Part shown: in pieces, positions 1-18,252 of the stretch
Layout: each line of letters opens with the position of its first letter
How positions within the stretch are numbered: position 1 is the first letter of the stretch
Source of the DNA: Proteles cristata cristata
Taxonomy: Eukaryota; Chordata; Mammalia; Carnivora; Hyaenidae
NCBI GenBank assembly: GCA_017311185.1
Contig: JAESUZ010001071.1
Coordinates: forward strand, 1,116,001-1,180,000
Reading direction: 5' to 3'
DNA: 64,000 nucleotides
Program-made: the position numbers and the translations under genes
The notes under the pieces: model-generated
Databases searched by the model: none
Told to the model about the DNA's origin: nothing
Seen by the model: only the letters and a program-made list of their open reading frames with translations

Positions 1-76
1 GCAAGCAGCCCCAAATACAAGATTAAATTAACAATTTTCAAGAATACTTAGATTATAGGTACCATGGTATACCTCA

Positions 77-210
77 CATAGTTGTGTACTTTTTATATCA
101 TGTAACTTTCACAAAACTTTGTGATATAGGTGTACCCGTCTCATTGTACAGATGAGGATACTGAGACCCAGTAATGTTAAGTAACTTGCCCAAGGACAGA
201 TCACTTCTCA
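77..210 (-). repeat. MIR-like SINE fragment
   Basis: The stretch reads like the complement of a MIR core: a 'cagatgaggatactgagac' block followed by 'agtaacttgcccaagg'. It is old and diverged. The call rests on remembered consensus, not alignment. Confidence 0.55.
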
Positions 211-711
211 GTCTTTTATTTCTAAATCAAATGCATTTTCTTCCAGCACATAACTACTTTAAATGCTATTGGAGCAATTAAAACAAATGATAAATTGTTG
301 TCATTTAATAGGTAATGATTTGCAAAAAGAAATTAAACATCTTCCTCATATAACTCTTAAAAATACATCTAATATTTGAAGGTTGAAAAAGAAAACTGAC
401 TACATAAAACATTTTAAGGTTTTGTAATGTTAAACAGCATACACAAAATTAAAAGACAAACCACAAGGACAAAGATTAATATTTTTAAGAGAAAAGGTCC
501 TTAAAATTAAGTTAGAAAATAAGAAACACCCCAATAAGGAAATGAGCAAAGGGTGTAAGCTGACAATTGGCAAAAGCAGAAATACAAACAGTTCATGAAT
601 ATGAACAAGTGCTCAGTAGTAATATAACAGAAATTAAACCTTAAATTAAGGTGACATTTTTAACTAATCAACTGGTGTGTTTTTGTTTTGTTTTTGCTTT
701 ATTTTGTTTTT

Positions 712-920
712 TTTTTTAAATGTTTTTTATTTATTTCTAGGAGAGAGAAAGACAGCGTGAGCAGGGGAGGGTTAGAGAGAGAGGGAGACACAGACTCTGA
801 AACAGGCTCCAAAGCTGGCAGTCAGCACAGAGCCCAACGCGGGGCTCGAACCCACGAACCGCGAGATCATGATCCAAGCGAAAGTCGGATGCTTAACCGA
901 CTAAGCCACCCAGGCGCCCC
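712..920 (-). mobile_element. CAN-SINE, young subfamily
   Basis: Complement of a feliform tRNA-Lys SINE: T-rich tail at the left, tRNA-like head ending 'ccacccaggcgcccc' at the right. It carries the young-subfamily insertion ('ctggcagtcagcac' instead of 'ctgtcagcac'). A perfect 17-bp target-site duplication, tgctttattttgttttt, lies at 695-711 and 921-937. Confidence 0.93.
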
Positions 921-2824
921 TGCTTTATTTTGTTTTTAATGATGTAACTGATAAAAAAAAAAATTTTTGGAAAAGAGTTTTCGATAATCGATCAAAAAGT
1001 AACCCAGCAATTTCTCTGGAATCAATTCCCACCAGAGATATAGCATAGGCTTCAAAGGTGTATGTGGAAGGATCACTACATTTTTTAATTATGGGAAGAT
1101 TTATGAAACAAAATTTTATTAATAGATTATCAAATAAACTATGATATATCTCATAATTGTTAACATTTATGCTTTTATCTTCTTTTTTATACTTTTATAT
1201 TAACTCAAATTTTCATCAGTGGACATGTAGTATTATTTTGATCAGTCAAGAAACATATAGCTCTAGAGATGCCATTGGCCAAATTTATGATCTGTCATCA
1301 GGTCTGCTTTTTACACCTTGTGTAAAAGTGATTTAGGTAAAAAAAATGACATTCATGTTTAGTAAGCACTTAACTGAAAAGTGTTCTTTTCATAGTTTAG
1401 TTCATTCAAGCCTTACAACCGTCTTGCTAAGTATATACTATCTGGTTAGCACTCAGAGCTTCAATGAAAGCTGATGCAAGATATTGAAAATAAGAGAATA
1501 CAACTGCCTTCTAAGAATTAAAGTTAAATGTAATGAGTCAGAAAGGAAATATGGAAAGTTTCCTGGAAACTATAGGCTGGCTTCCTGGTGTCTTGACAGA
1601 GCTGAAAGAATGAACAGGCCTGTAGGTTTACTCATGAGAGTTTAGGGGAATGCAAATGAAGAGTGGCCCCAGAGGCAGGCATGGGTCACATTCATCCAAG
1701 AGGCTTAATCAAGGCCCTTCCAGAGTTTCTAGTCCCCTTGGCTATCAGAACTTCCCAAACTTTGTTAGCTGAGGAAGCCAACCACAGGTGAGGGAGGAGC
1801 AAGGTATGACCAAGAGCATCCATTCTGGAGATGGCTGACTTGGGACATCTCAGACTGCTGGGGTCATTTGACTCCCCCGCTTCTAAGGCCTGAGGACCTA
1901 CTGGATTATGATCTGCTTTCCATAAAAGTCTACTGACAGGAAAGAAATCACTACCTTTGCAGGTACTAGCATTTTGGTCCTAGCAGAGCTCCATTTCTCA
2001 GTGTGAATGAATCCATAATCATTCTGATTTGTATAGTTGATTCTCATTATTCATGGGAGTCTTGCTCTATAAAGTATCCTCAAATACTGATTTACCCAAT
2101 GCTAAATCATTGCTCCTAGAAAAAAACACAGGATTAGGCGCATGCAAGCCTCTGGCCATTTTTTTTTTCCACCTGATCAACACATAACTTTATTTTCTGT
2201 TTAAACACTGTTTAAAGACCTTATTTAATATATATTGTTGATTCATTAGCTTTACACTCACAACCAACAACACTATAACTCATTCCAGAACAAACTTATC
2301 TAATACACATATTTTCTCTATAAGGCACATCACAGCCTTCTTGCACTTAGGCAACACTTCAGCACTACATTGGAGGACCATTCCAAACAGCAAAATCACC
2401 AATAAAAATCACAAAAGTGAAAAAACAAAAAGAAACCAAATAGACCACAAAAAGGACACTTGTTTACAAGTATGAGAGATGAAGTGAGAACACAGAGACT
2501 TGTTTGACCTCAGCTGGGAACATGTGAATCAGGTGACTCAAATTTTTTGCCCTCTGTGTGTGTATATAAATGATTCAGAAAGTACCAAAAGTATTGATTT
2601 GGGGCTTACAAGTGAATTTTAGTAAGTATGGAATCTGTGAATAATGAAGACTGACTCAGGCAGATGAACTTGGTCAAGAACAGGAGTCTCACCCTGATCA
2701 ATGTCCCAACTCTTTGTGTGCTGGTGAGGCAGGCTACTGAACCTGAAAAGCTGTTTCCCCAGGCAGCAAAGCACAACCTCACTGTGAACTACTCTTTTTT
2801 GTTTCTGTACTTCTATACAAGTGT

Positions 2825-2995
2825 TTCTCAAACATTAGAATGCATCAGGAAGATATGAATGCATCACTGAGCCTACTCCTCACATATCTCACTCAGTAGG
2901 TCTGGAATAGGATCCCAGATTTTGCATTTATAACAAGTTCCCATGTGATGTTCATGCTGCTGGTTCAAGGACCATACTTTGAAAGCCTCTGCTCT
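2825..2995. mobile_element. MER5-type hAT-Charlie fragment
   Basis: The stretch contains 'tttctcaaacattagaatgc', 'ttttgcatttataacaag' and 'atgctgctggttcaagg', landmarks of MER5A-class non-autonomous hAT transposons. It is old, and its ends are approximate. Confidence 0.55.
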
Positions 2996-3002
2996 ATACT
3001 GT

Positions 3003-3105
3003 TATGTCCATTCTACAAATGAAAACCCAAATCTCAGAAGGGTTGAGTACCTTGTCCAAGGTCTCGCCCACAATGACTAACTGGCTCTCAGAATAAGATG
3101 TCGCT
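3003..3105 (-). repeat. MIR-like SINE fragment
   Basis: Antisense MIR core pattern: 'tccattctacaaatgaaaac' followed by 'ttgagtaccttgtccaagg'. Diverged, with approximate limits. Confidence 0.5.
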
Positions 3106-3475
3106 GAGTTCATGATCAGCAATTTCTGTTCAACTGCAATATCTTTGGGGCAGATCCCACATTACTATGGCATTTCTCCCATGTGTCAACTGTTTTAAGT
3201 GGTAGTCTTATTCCTAGCCAGGTATACAACAGTCTATTCAGTCATGATAGAATTGAGCTACAGAACCAAGAGTTCTGTTCTGACTTTTTGGCCCTTGGCA
3301 GGCAGGGTTGGGAGTATAGGGAGGAGCAGAGAAGAAAGAAGACAGGTATCTCTCTGAGTCTTGCTACAGGGTGACTCATATTTGATAATACCTTAAGCCA
3401 TCTGAATACAAAGGAATTGTTGTCATCACACAAACTTAATGGTAGATTTTGGTTGAGAAGCACTGGAAAGTAGTG

Positions 3476-3478
<3 letters not shown>

Positions 3479-3545
<67 letters not shown>
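3479..3545. repeat. Compound (AC)n(AG)n microsatellite
   Basis: An uninterrupted AC dinucleotide run passes directly into an AG run, about 67 bp in all and about 270 bp upstream of the exon at 3817. Likely length-polymorphic. Confidence 0.97.
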
Positions 3546-3548
<3 letters not shown>

Positions 3549-3781
3549 GGGGAGTCTGGCCTGATTATCTGTTATCTGAGCTTGAATCAGAGTAAAATAT
3601 ACAGTAAGCTCTAAGTGTGAGCTAAGATGGTCACTTTAGAGGGGTAGGTGGGAGATCATGAACAACCTTAATGGAGAGATTCATAATCAAGTTGCAGAGT
3701 CAGGCACTTGAAGAAAATTCATCTTCATTTAAGATGAAGTCGATAGGTTACTAGATCCATTAATTGTGTACTGTATCATAG

Positions 3782-8552
<4,771 letters not shown>

Positions 8553-9979
8553 TGAATTCTGAGAGTTTAATGCATGGGTTGCTATCAGAAAATCATTAAC
8601 ACATGACAAATATGCTGGACACTTCATAAAGTTACTGTTTGCAGTTTAAATTACAAATCTAGGGTGCCGTGGAGAATGGGGGATAGATCTGGTGGGGCAG
8701 GGAAGAAAGAATTAAGGAATGATAAGGTGAGTTGTAAGAGAGCACCAGTGAATGTAGGAGCACCTACTTAACAGAAATCAGTCTGTCTTCCCTTGGACTG
8801 TTTCACCTGACGAGGAGGGTGTTAACAGAGCATGGGAGCAGAAATGACTTGAAACTTTCAGACATCTGCAAATCAGAGGCATAGAAAATATACAAGTAGG
8901 AATACAATTCAAACTTTTGAGAAATAAGAAAGTTGAAAGGAAAAAAACTTATTAAATTGGGCCACAAATATATTTTCTCCCCCATAGTTGCTGGATTTGC
9001 AGTTTAAGTTTTTAGATGGAAACACCAGACGCAGAAAGGAAACTGTTTCATTAGATGCGCTAATGTTTTTAAACCACTGCATACACTGTAAAATGCATAT
9101 GCAAACACAAAAGATTTCTGTGGGTTTATTCCAGCCTAAAAAAAATAATATGTCAGAATACCATGAATCAACGCACTAGCAAATGATTTATTCCTAATGG
9201 ATGGTCACAGAGAAGTAAGGAATCTCCAGCCTGGACCTGAGAAAATGTAGAGAAAATAAGTGTACATTAAATTATCTGTGCCTTCTATGCAGAAGCTTTA
9301 AATACTCCTAAATTCAGAGTCTGATCTCCCCTTCCTTTGAAAGGACCTCTCAACTCTCTTGGTGACTTTACAGGGCTCAGGAAACTCAGAGATTATTTCA
9401 CAGAAGGCTTTGATTAAATGCCACTCACTGCTAAGGACAGTGCAGCCCATGAACTTGCATCAGGTTCTGTAGAAAGGATCCAGGAGGAGATCCTATCTTG
9501 CATTTTTAATGAGAGGAGGGTATTGTACTTCAGGTGAGATTGCCTTCTGCTGAAAACCAAAAAAGTGCTTTGCAATCAAGCTGCATACTCAAGGCCTTTG
9601 TTCCACTCAGAGACCACGTGTGTTCACCTGATCTGGGCATTTTTTAAGGCTCTTTAGTATGTGATACTTGTTTCCAGTGGTTTTAAGTAGTAGAGTCGGG
9701 GAAAAGATTTAAAAAAATACCCCAAATACAATAGTGAATCTATTCTGCCTTTGATCCTTAAGGGTAGAGCAAGAGGACCCTAGGGGTCACGACACCTCCT
9801 CCACAGCCCAGTGCTGTTTAGAAGGGGGAGGGGTTGCACAGAACTTTTCTTAAAAGGGGAGTCTGAGAAATACAATTAATGATCATGAACATAGTCATCC
9901 ATAACTCCGTTAATAGTCTTTAAGACTCACAACTCATTTACACGCCTCCTCAAAACTCCTATTAAAAAGACAGAAGAAG

Positions 9980-10191
9980 GGGCGCCTGGGTGGCTTAGTC
10001 GGTTAAGCGTCCGACTTTCGCTTAGGTCATGACCTCGCGGTTTGTGGGTTCGAGCCCCGCGTCGGGCTCTGTGCTGACTGCCAGCTCGGAGCCTGGAGCC
10101 TGTTTCAGTCTGTGACTCCCTCTCTCTCTGACCCTCCCCTGCTCACTCTGTCTCTCTCTCTCTCTCTCTCCCCAGAAAAAAAAAAAAAAAA
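9980..10191 (+). mobile_element. CAN-SINE, young subfamily
   Basis: Full-length forward copy from 'gggcgcctgggtggc' to a long A-tail near 10177-10196. A perfect 16-bp target duplication, aaaaagacagaagaag, lies at 9964-9979 and 10192-10207. It has the young-subfamily 'gctgactgccagctc' and 'cgcttaggtcatga' states. Confidence 0.95.
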
Positions 10192-11793
10192 AAAAAGACA
10201 GAAGAAGATGAAAAATAACCACATGGCAAAACAGAATCTGTCAGATTTAAGTTAGTTGGGCCAATGGTTCCCCTGTTGCAAAGGAAATAATCATTTCCAA
10301 GGAAAACACCAGATTAGAGCCTGGCTCTCATGTAACAGCAGGACATTTATTTTGCCTGCCTCCTAATCTCATTATGAGGCGAATTTATGTTCTGTCATGA
10401 TCTGTGGTCTTTACCATCCAGGCTCCACTAAATTCAAAGGGACATTGTCAGGAAGCCATGCAGCAGACCGGGGCAGAAGCCCACTCTATGACTCTGATGC
10501 TTGCTTTCATCATTTTATCTCTATTTTGATGGATTCATCATTCCATCTGCATTAGTGGGGGCAGGTGGCCGTCTGGCCTAAAAATAATGACAGGGACATT
10601 GCACTTCCCTGAAGGTTTCACACAGCATGAAAATGCTGATCTCTTGTTTTATTGATAATGAAAACTGAAAATAAACCAATAATGGCTTGTGTTGCCTTTC
10701 CATTTAAATCTCTTAGAAGGAGCCCTATGTGAGGAGCCCCAGTGCAACCTGATGCTTGGATAGCTGTAAAAGAAGGGATATAACTACTAAAAAATCACTG
10801 AAAAATAAAACCAGTGACAGGACAAATAAAGCAACTACCTGGTTAGATCTAATGGAAATTCCAAAAGGCAATTTGCTTGCCCAAGTTCTGTGTTAAGCAC
10901 AGCTATGTGCATACACTCTAAGCACAGGATGGCTCTGATTCAAAGGTGGCCTGTCTTGCAGCAAATATGATTTATGTTGCCCATTCATGGAATGCAGGAA
11001 AAATTATTGGCTTTTGTTTTTGTTTTTGTTTTTTAATTTTGGTGAGATGCTCTGAACTATCCAGATGGGCAGTGTTGCTGTGCCTTCTGGCAACAAAGAA
11101 GAACACACAATGGAAAGGATAAAGTAAGCAGTTTTGCCTTCAGTTCAATATGACTGCAGTGTACACCCCAGACTCTAGCAAACAGATGATTTTGAACAAA
11201 CTTATTATTATGAATAGTTGCCTGTTCATCCAATTATAGGGTTCAAAAGATAGTGATAGATAATAGACTGAGCAGTAGGTAGTATATTACATTCTAGTGC
11301 TAAATACCATTTTGAATCAGGATTCAATTACCCAAGCTTAAATTTATTTTTAAATTTGCTCTGTTGTTTTCAAATGTTTACTGTTAATTTACATTAAGAT
11401 AGTATTGGGTTACCAAAGCCCCATTGTCTCATTTGACTAGTCTTTCCTTCCTAGTGAGATATTGAGATAAAAAGCAATTAAATTAGCATTCTTAACTACA
11501 TTGTTAGATCATATTATTAATCACCTGGGATTATTTACAAGACTTTAAAATATTCTAATTCTTCAAAATGTTTACATCTGGCTGGAAAATATGTTTTGTG
11601 AAGTTGATAATGATAATTATTATATAACCTAGTATTTATAATGAAATCTTGAAATATTAGAAAGTAAACAAGACATATTAATAATAAACATGTCCAGTTT
11701 AGTTGCTAACATCTATGATGGCTAATTGATATCCTTATTGTTATTAGAACAGAGTGATTTATCTAAAGCCTAAGGACAGGACACCCATGCAGG

Positions 11794-11981
11794 GGTTTTG
11801 TTTGTTTTTTGAGAGAGACAGAGTCCAAGTGGGGAAGAGGAGAGAGAGAGGGAGACAGAGAATCTCAAGTAGGCTCCAGGCTGTCCCAACTGAGCATGAC
11901 ACAGGGGTCGAACCCAGGAACTATGAAATACGACCTAGGCCGAAGTCTGATACTTAACCTCCTGAGCCACCCAGGTGCCCC
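11794..11981 (-). mobile_element. CAN-SINE, older diverged copy
   Basis: Reverse copy ending 'gagccacccaggtgcccc', internally shortened and mutated. An 11-bp target duplication, acccatgcagg, lies at 11783-11793 and 11982-11992. Confidence 0.85.
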
Positions 11982-13433
11982 ACCCATGCAGGTTTTAATA
12001 CCACCAAAGGGCCCTTCCCTCTGGAAGTGAAAAGCCCTCAATTATCACCTCTTTGAGGAAAATGGTGGGTTTTGTTCATCTTTCTGTTTATGCTATTTCT
12101 AGATACACAATAGATTTTCATCTCTAGTCAATTTGGGTCAAAGTTTCTAAATAGTATTTGGTGTGACAAATACCTACCAAAGTTGAGGGAGCCCATGTAC
12201 AAGAGCAGGTAGGGGTGAACTGACCCAGAGTCATAGTCATTTGCAGCCCTGGCTGCCCCCTCCTCCACCTCTTCCACTTTGGACCCAGATGGCACCAGAG
12301 GAAAGAAACGCCTGGGACCAACCTGTTGGATAAGTTCAAGAACCTTCCCGCTAGGCCATAAAAGGAAACCCCCTGAGCAGTTACCCCTATTTGCTGGTCA
12401 TTGTTATCTAAGAACCAGCATAAAGAGTAGACACAACATGCTATGAGCCTGACGTTTTTGTGTGGCTTGTGAATATAATCTATCATATACATGTTTCAAT
12501 TTTTCAAGATCAATAACCCAGTTTTTATTTCAGCCCTTCTTTCCTTTTTTTGCTTATCTTTTGAGTTTTTCACTGCCGCAAGAGAGTTGAAAGGAGGCAG
12601 AGAATTGAAGAGGGAGATAAAACAAAAACTGGGCCCTTTTTGCTCTATGATATCCTGTTCTATTATTGTTTTGTTTTATAATGTTCACTATTGGAAAAGA
12701 ACAAAACAATTTTGCTGTGATGAAAATCCCTTTTTCTCTGGCCTCAGTTTTGACAAAATAAAAGGACTGAATTGGATGACCTCCAGCCTTAATAGTCAGT
12801 GACTCTGAACCCACAGAAGGAAAATCACGATGAATTCCAATGATCTATGCACAAAGTTTAGCTAGTCACAATATAGCTAATTTTTAGGCATGTAGGAAAA
12901 AAATTGTTCTTTATCCTATCAACTCTATCTTGTAATGAAGTATTCCAAATTTACACTTTCAGTGAAAATAAAATCATCTAGGAATAGAAAGAGAACTTTT
13001 GGATTATGAGAAATCCCCATACAGTTAACCAATTGCTCTTAATTCAAGTGTAATGGAAAAGGATTTTGATTTCTCTTCAATTGATTGTATCTGGGAATAA
13101 GACTGAGGAGAGCCAGCCTACACTTTCCTCATTAATGAAAACAGCTCTTAGAGAGGGAAGATTTGGAAATAAAACCCATGTCCTCAGATTATCAGTGCAA
13201 AGTTGTTAGAAGCATTTTCCAGACTAATTAATAAATCATAGCCATGAAAATCATCAGTAGTTACCCTTAGTTTACACAGAGTACTTTTCTTCTGAAGAAC
13301 TGAGAAACTCATAATCCAGTAAATAAACACAAAGGTAAAACAAATTAGAAAAAGGAAGATTCAGACTTAAAGTAGGGTTTTAATGAGATGCTCTATTAGG
13401 TCAGTACATGAACAAATATAAAATGGAATTTCT

Positions 13434-13643
13434 TTTTTTTATAGTTTTTATTTATTTTTGAGACAGAGAGAGACAGAGCATGAGTGGGGGAGGGTCAGAG
13501 AGAGAGAGGGAGACACAGAATCTGAAACAGGATCCAGGCTCTGAACTGTCAGCACAGAACCAGATGTGGGGCTCAAACCCACGAACTGTGAGATCATGAC
13601 CTGAGCTGAAGTCGGACCCTTAACTGAGCCACTCAGGTGCCCC
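13434..13643 (-). mobile_element. CAN-SINE, older subfamily
   Basis: Reverse copy ('gagacagagagagacagagc' to 'cactcaggtgcccc'). A 15-bp duplication, taaaatggaatttct, lies at 13419-13433 and 13644-13658. It lacks the 4-base insertion of the young subfamily. Confidence 0.92.
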
Positions 13644-13762
13644 TAAAATGGAATTTCTATACAAGGCTTAAATATTTCAAGATTTACACAACACTCAGAA
13701 TGTCTAGCATATCTTTAGAACCAAGATGCTAATAAATGCATTCATTCATTCATCAAACATTT

Positions 13763-14016
13763 CTTTTTAAAAAAAAAAAAAGCATTTCCTCATTTATTAT
13801 TATTTTTATAATGTCTTATTTATTTCTGAGAGAGTGAGAGATCGAGCGTGAGCAGGGGAGGATCAGAGTGAAGGAGATACAGAATCTGAAGCAGGCTCCA
13901 GGCTCTGAGCTATCTGTCAGCACAGAGCCCGACATGGGACTCGAACACATGAATCATGTGATCGTGACCTGAGCTGAAGTCGGATGCTTAACCAAGTGAG
14001 CCACCCAGGCACCCTT
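13763..14016 (-). mobile_element. CAN-SINE, older subfamily
   Basis: Reverse copy with a long A/T-rich tail region. The flanks match with one difference: catcaaacattt (13751-13762) and cgtcaaacattt (14017-14028). The SINE lies only about 120 bp from the previous copy, in the same orientation. Confidence 0.88.
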
Positions 14017-14399
14017 CGTCAAACATTTCATGAGAACCTCCCTTGGTGTGTGAGAACAGGAGAGGATAAGACACAGCACCTGCCTTAAGAAGTCTCACAG
14101 AGCATTAATAGACTTGTAGACCAAAAAATTGCCTGAAGAACAGGATGGGGATATTTTAGAGGTTGTGTTCTGGAAACACACTCCAAGGCAGAGTTTTGAT
14201 GAGAGGTCAGAGTTTTCATATCTCTCAATATTTTTACTTTTTCCTACTCACCATCTTTGTTTGAATGGGCAGCAAACAAATTGCCTATCATAAAACTAGC
14301 TTGTATGATAGTGTTGGACTAAGATTTTCGCTTTATAGCAGTGGAAAACCGAAAGCCAAAGATGTTATGTAACCATGACTATGAGAATCAATAGGGAAG

Positions 14400-14660
14400 G
14401 TTTGTTGAGGGCTTACTAGGTGGCAGCTTGGGGTTAAATATTTTAACTCATTTTATTATTTATTCTCCATTTTATGAACCCCAGATTAACCCAAATAGAA
14501 TAAAAAAGTAAAAATTGAACCAAATAAAATAAATTAAAATAATTTTTTAAAAGAACAAAAGAACTCAAAATAAAGCAAGTTGCCTGTGTTAGTCTGGGAT
14601 TTGAACCAAGGCACTTGCAGTCTACAGCCTCAGTCACTGAGTTAAGTAACACTGTAACCT
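14400..14660 (-). repeat. MIR-like fragment with AT-rich internal segment
   Basis: Antisense MIR pattern: 'gagggcttactaggtggc' at the left, 'gggatttgaaccaaggcac' and 'tcagtcactgagtt' at the right. The middle is expanded by AT-rich sequence. Confidence 0.45.
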
Positions 14661-15099
14661 GGGCTGCTACACGGAAAGAACATGCCAGTGCCTAACTAGT
14701 AGACCACCAAAGAAGCGGCCTTTTAAACAAAGTAACCAACTTTGAAAGTCACTGAGCTGTAAAAGAGCAGAGCCTCAGGGTGGAGCAGAGCCGCCTGACA
14801 GATGAACAGATGAATAGGTGGAATTCTTAAAAATGGCAGAGTCCTTTAAAGCCAGTGCACACTTCATCTAGGGCCCTTTACTGTTGCTGTTAATTTAGAC
14901 AAATAGAGCAGTTTTAAAATGTGTGGACTTGAAAAAAAGAGACTGTCGGATTCTGAGTGGGAAAAACAGGCCACACAGCTAGGGAGCATCATGCCATTGA
15001 CCAACACATCCTAAACAGCTACTGTCTGTGGTAATTATCATCTGCGGTTCCACCCAAAGAGACAAAGGGGGCACCTGGTCTAACAAAGGTTATAGGTTT

Positions 15100-15900
15100 T
15101 TATGATGACACACTTCAAGCACACAGAAAAAATAGAGTCATATAATGACACCCACATATCTACTACCCAGCCTTTTCAAATCTTAACATTTTGCCACCAT
15201 ATTTGCTTCAGATTTTTTTAAAGAAATAAGACCTTCCAGATACAGTTTTCTGCTGTATACCTGGTGCCACTCTGATGCCATCCCCCTCTTTTCTTCCCTA
15301 GAAGTAACCAATGTCCTGGACTTAGTGTTTACATTCCCATCTTTTTTTTTTTTTTTTTTTGGTACCATTAAAAAATATATAGATCTATAAGCAATTTGGC
15401 TTACTAGTTTAACTTCATGCTGTCCACATTACTTTTACAGTTTGTTTTTTGACTCAATGCTATGTTTGGGGGTAGAGTGTGATGGTAAAACACACATAAC
15501 ATAAATTTACCAATTTAACCATGTTTAAATACAGTTCTGTGACATTAAGTGCATTCATATTGTGGTGCTCAATGTTATGTTTTTGAGGCTTATCTACAGA
15601 GATACACATAACTGTACTCTACTCTGTTCACTGCCATGAATGGTCCGTCGAGTGTATACACTGTACTGTGTTCATTCTGTAGCTGGGAGCATGTGATCAC
15701 TCCCAGTTGTGAAGCATTGCAAACGTCACACCCATGTACATGCTTGCACATGCATTCTCTATGGAGGATCCATGTCTAGAACTGAAGTCTCAAGATCATA
15801 AGAAATGGCATCTTTGACCCTTCTGGGTGTGTCCAAGCTCTTTCCAAAGTGGCTGCATCAGCTGCTCTCCTACCAACAGTGTGGGAGTATGGCCAAAGCC
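15100..15900. repeat. Old L1-derived sequence (tentative)
   Basis: Phrases such as 'ttaacattttgccaccatat' and 'cacacataacataaatttac' resemble the 3' portions of old mammalian L1 elements. A T17-T18 homopolymer sits near 15343-15360. Orientation and subfamily cannot be settled by eye. Confidence 0.4.
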
Positions 15901-16479
15901 CAAGCCAAAAACAAACAAAAACAAAAACAAAACCCAAACAAACAAACAACACCATCTACTTTAAATTACTCTTTTTCTGATGACACAATTAATATATGTT
16001 ATTTGCCCCAAAAGAGGTGGGGGAGGTGGATCCAGAAAAGCACAAAGCAGAAAATAAAGATCACTCATAAACTCACCACTCAGACACAGCTAACCATTCT
16101 TGACATTTTAAAATAAGTCTTCCCTTTTTTTTGCATGCTTTTACATATTTTAACATAATTGACATCATACTGTACATATTAAGTAGGTTCAGATTTTTTG
16201 AATGAGTTTATACATTTACAGTCTTATAAAGGCATGAAAATTAAATTGTATTTAGTTATATGTCAAACAATCATTTTTATTGACAAGAATCACATTAGGT
16301 GAAATCAAGGTCATTCTACAATATTCCAAATCTGTTGTTGCCATACTTAGAGGGTGTCTGCTTTAAAATAAAAACAAACTTGCTCCCCTTCCAACAGGAG
16401 CCCCAGAATAGCCACAATTACTACATTTTTACGTTAACCACCATGTTATGCTTTTTACATATTCAAATGATACTTTTTT

Positions 16480-16693
16480 TTAAATGTTTTTTTAAAAATT
16501 TATTTCTAGGAGAGAGAGAGACAGCACGAGCAGGGGAGGGTCAGAGAGAGAGGGAGTCACAGACTGAAACAGGCTCCAGGTTCTGAGCTGGCAGTCAGCA
16601 CAGAGCCCGACGCGGGGCTCGAACCCACGAACCGTGAGATCATGACCTAAGCGAAAGTTGGACGCTTAACCGACTAAGCCACCCAGGCGCCCC
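16480..16693 (-). mobile_element. CAN-SINE, young subfamily
   Basis: Reverse copy with the 'ctggcagtcagcac' insertion and intact head 'ccacccaggcgcccc'. A perfect 17-bp target duplication, tcaaatgatactttttt, lies at 16463-16479 and 16694-16710. Confidence 0.95.
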
Positions 16694-18061
16694 TCAAATG
16701 ATACTTTTTTATACATTCATGTGATAGCCTTAATAAGGACCAACAAATTACTTCCAGAATCCCTTTTCTTATTCCCTGAAAGTGGCTTTTTGGTGAGGAC
16801 TCCAACATCTGTGAGCAAACTCAGTTTCTTCAAAGGAGCCTCTCCAAACCACAAAGTGCTCAAAGCTGTGTAATTGTTCTACTCTGTGCTTTCTCAGAGC
16901 CTCACAGAATTCGGGGACTCTTACTGAACTCAGGTACACATTTATCCCCTGAAGTCTTTCCTGTGCTTACTGTTGGCCACTCTGTCCATGTTTTTGAGGA
17001 TGGCCCAAATTATAGCAATGCTTAAAGGAAGTTCCCTTTGACTCGGATCACCACACACGAGTTTAACTACAACCAAGCACTCCTCACATGGCACAGCCTT
17101 TTACAGATTACACAGAGCATCAAGGCACGATGGACAAAGTAAACTGACAGTCTCTGGACATAGAAAAGTTTGGGAGTATTATGCATTTTAATTTCATGCC
17201 TAATTACCTGAAAGAGCCAAAAACATGCTACAAAGGGGTTACTATTAATTATAACATAGTTCAACATTTTGTTGCCTTTATGTATGGTATTGCCTTTATG
17301 GTATAAACAAAAAAATTCTTGAAGTAGAACATTTTGTTGAGCTTGAACAGTTTGGGCACACTTTATTCATAAATTCACATACTTTTTCTATAAGATTGCC
17401 AGATTTAGCACATAAAAATACAGGGCATCCAATTTGAATTTCAAATAAGTAATATATAATTTTGTTAGTATGTTTCATGTAATATTAGGGTCTAAAATTT
17501 TGAGAATATTACTAAAAAATAGTGTGTAGCAACAGAGAAAAATGAAAGAGGAGAGTGTGAGACCTTACGTCTATAGGATCTTCAGGAAAAACTCCTTTCA
17601 AAAGGTGATTATTAAAGCAGCAACCAAAAGGTTGAGACGTTTTCAAGAGGAGAAGGCATGAGCAAAGGCCCTGAGGCAACAAAGGACCCAGCACTCAATG
17701 TGTCTGAGAAACTGAAGAAAGGCTAGTGAGCCTGATGTGAGCTAGGATAGAAGAGGATGGAGTGAATAACATAGGCCAAAACTAGATACCTCAGTCTTGA
17801 AGGCCTAGGGAAGTAAGCATGCTATTATTCCATGGGCATCAGGCATTCAAAAACACCACTTTTATTCTTGAGTACAGAATAGATGTCACAGGCATAGGAC
17901 CAGCTAAGGATTCCTTATGGGTTATGGGTGTACAGGTTTAAAGACATAACAACTAACTAACTAAATAAGTAACTGAATAAATAAAAACTTTATTTTCCAA
18001 ATTACCTCAGCCTTTCCTGGAAGCATCTGCTTGACAACAGGAATGGTATAGATCGACTACT

Positions 18062-18252
18062 CTGTCATTCTTAAACATTAATGCTCATTAAAATCACCTA
18101 GGGAGCTTTCTAAAAAACCCAGTGCCTAGACCACAGCCTGATCTGAATAATTCAGTTTCTCTAAGGCTGAGTCCCAGGGCATCAGTATTTTGTTTTGTTT
18201 TAAGCTCCTCTGGTGTCTCCAATAACTCAGGAAGCTTATTAAAACAGACTCT
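18062..18252. mobile_element. MER5-type hAT-Charlie fragment(s)
   Basis: The stretch contains 'taaaatcacctagggagctt', 'gggcatcagtattttg' and 'taagctcctctggtg', landmarks of MER5A-class elements. A second MER5-type piece starts near 18230. It is interrupted by a SINE (18253-18475) and an L1 (18525-19837), resuming at 18476-18524 and about 19855-19920 ('cagatgctgctgctgctgct', 'agtagcaaggg'). Confidence 0.6.

Noticed and set aside
9960..10200. tRNA gene suggested by the SINE heads
   Set aside because: The tRNA-Lys-like head with A/B box resemblance is the SINE promoter, repeated over 20 times with A-tails and target duplications. It does not fold as a functional tRNA gene by eye.
12124..12492. 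122-codon reverse-strand frame
   Set aside because: No recognisable domain and no supporting splice or promoter context; single-exon frame of chance length in intron DNA.
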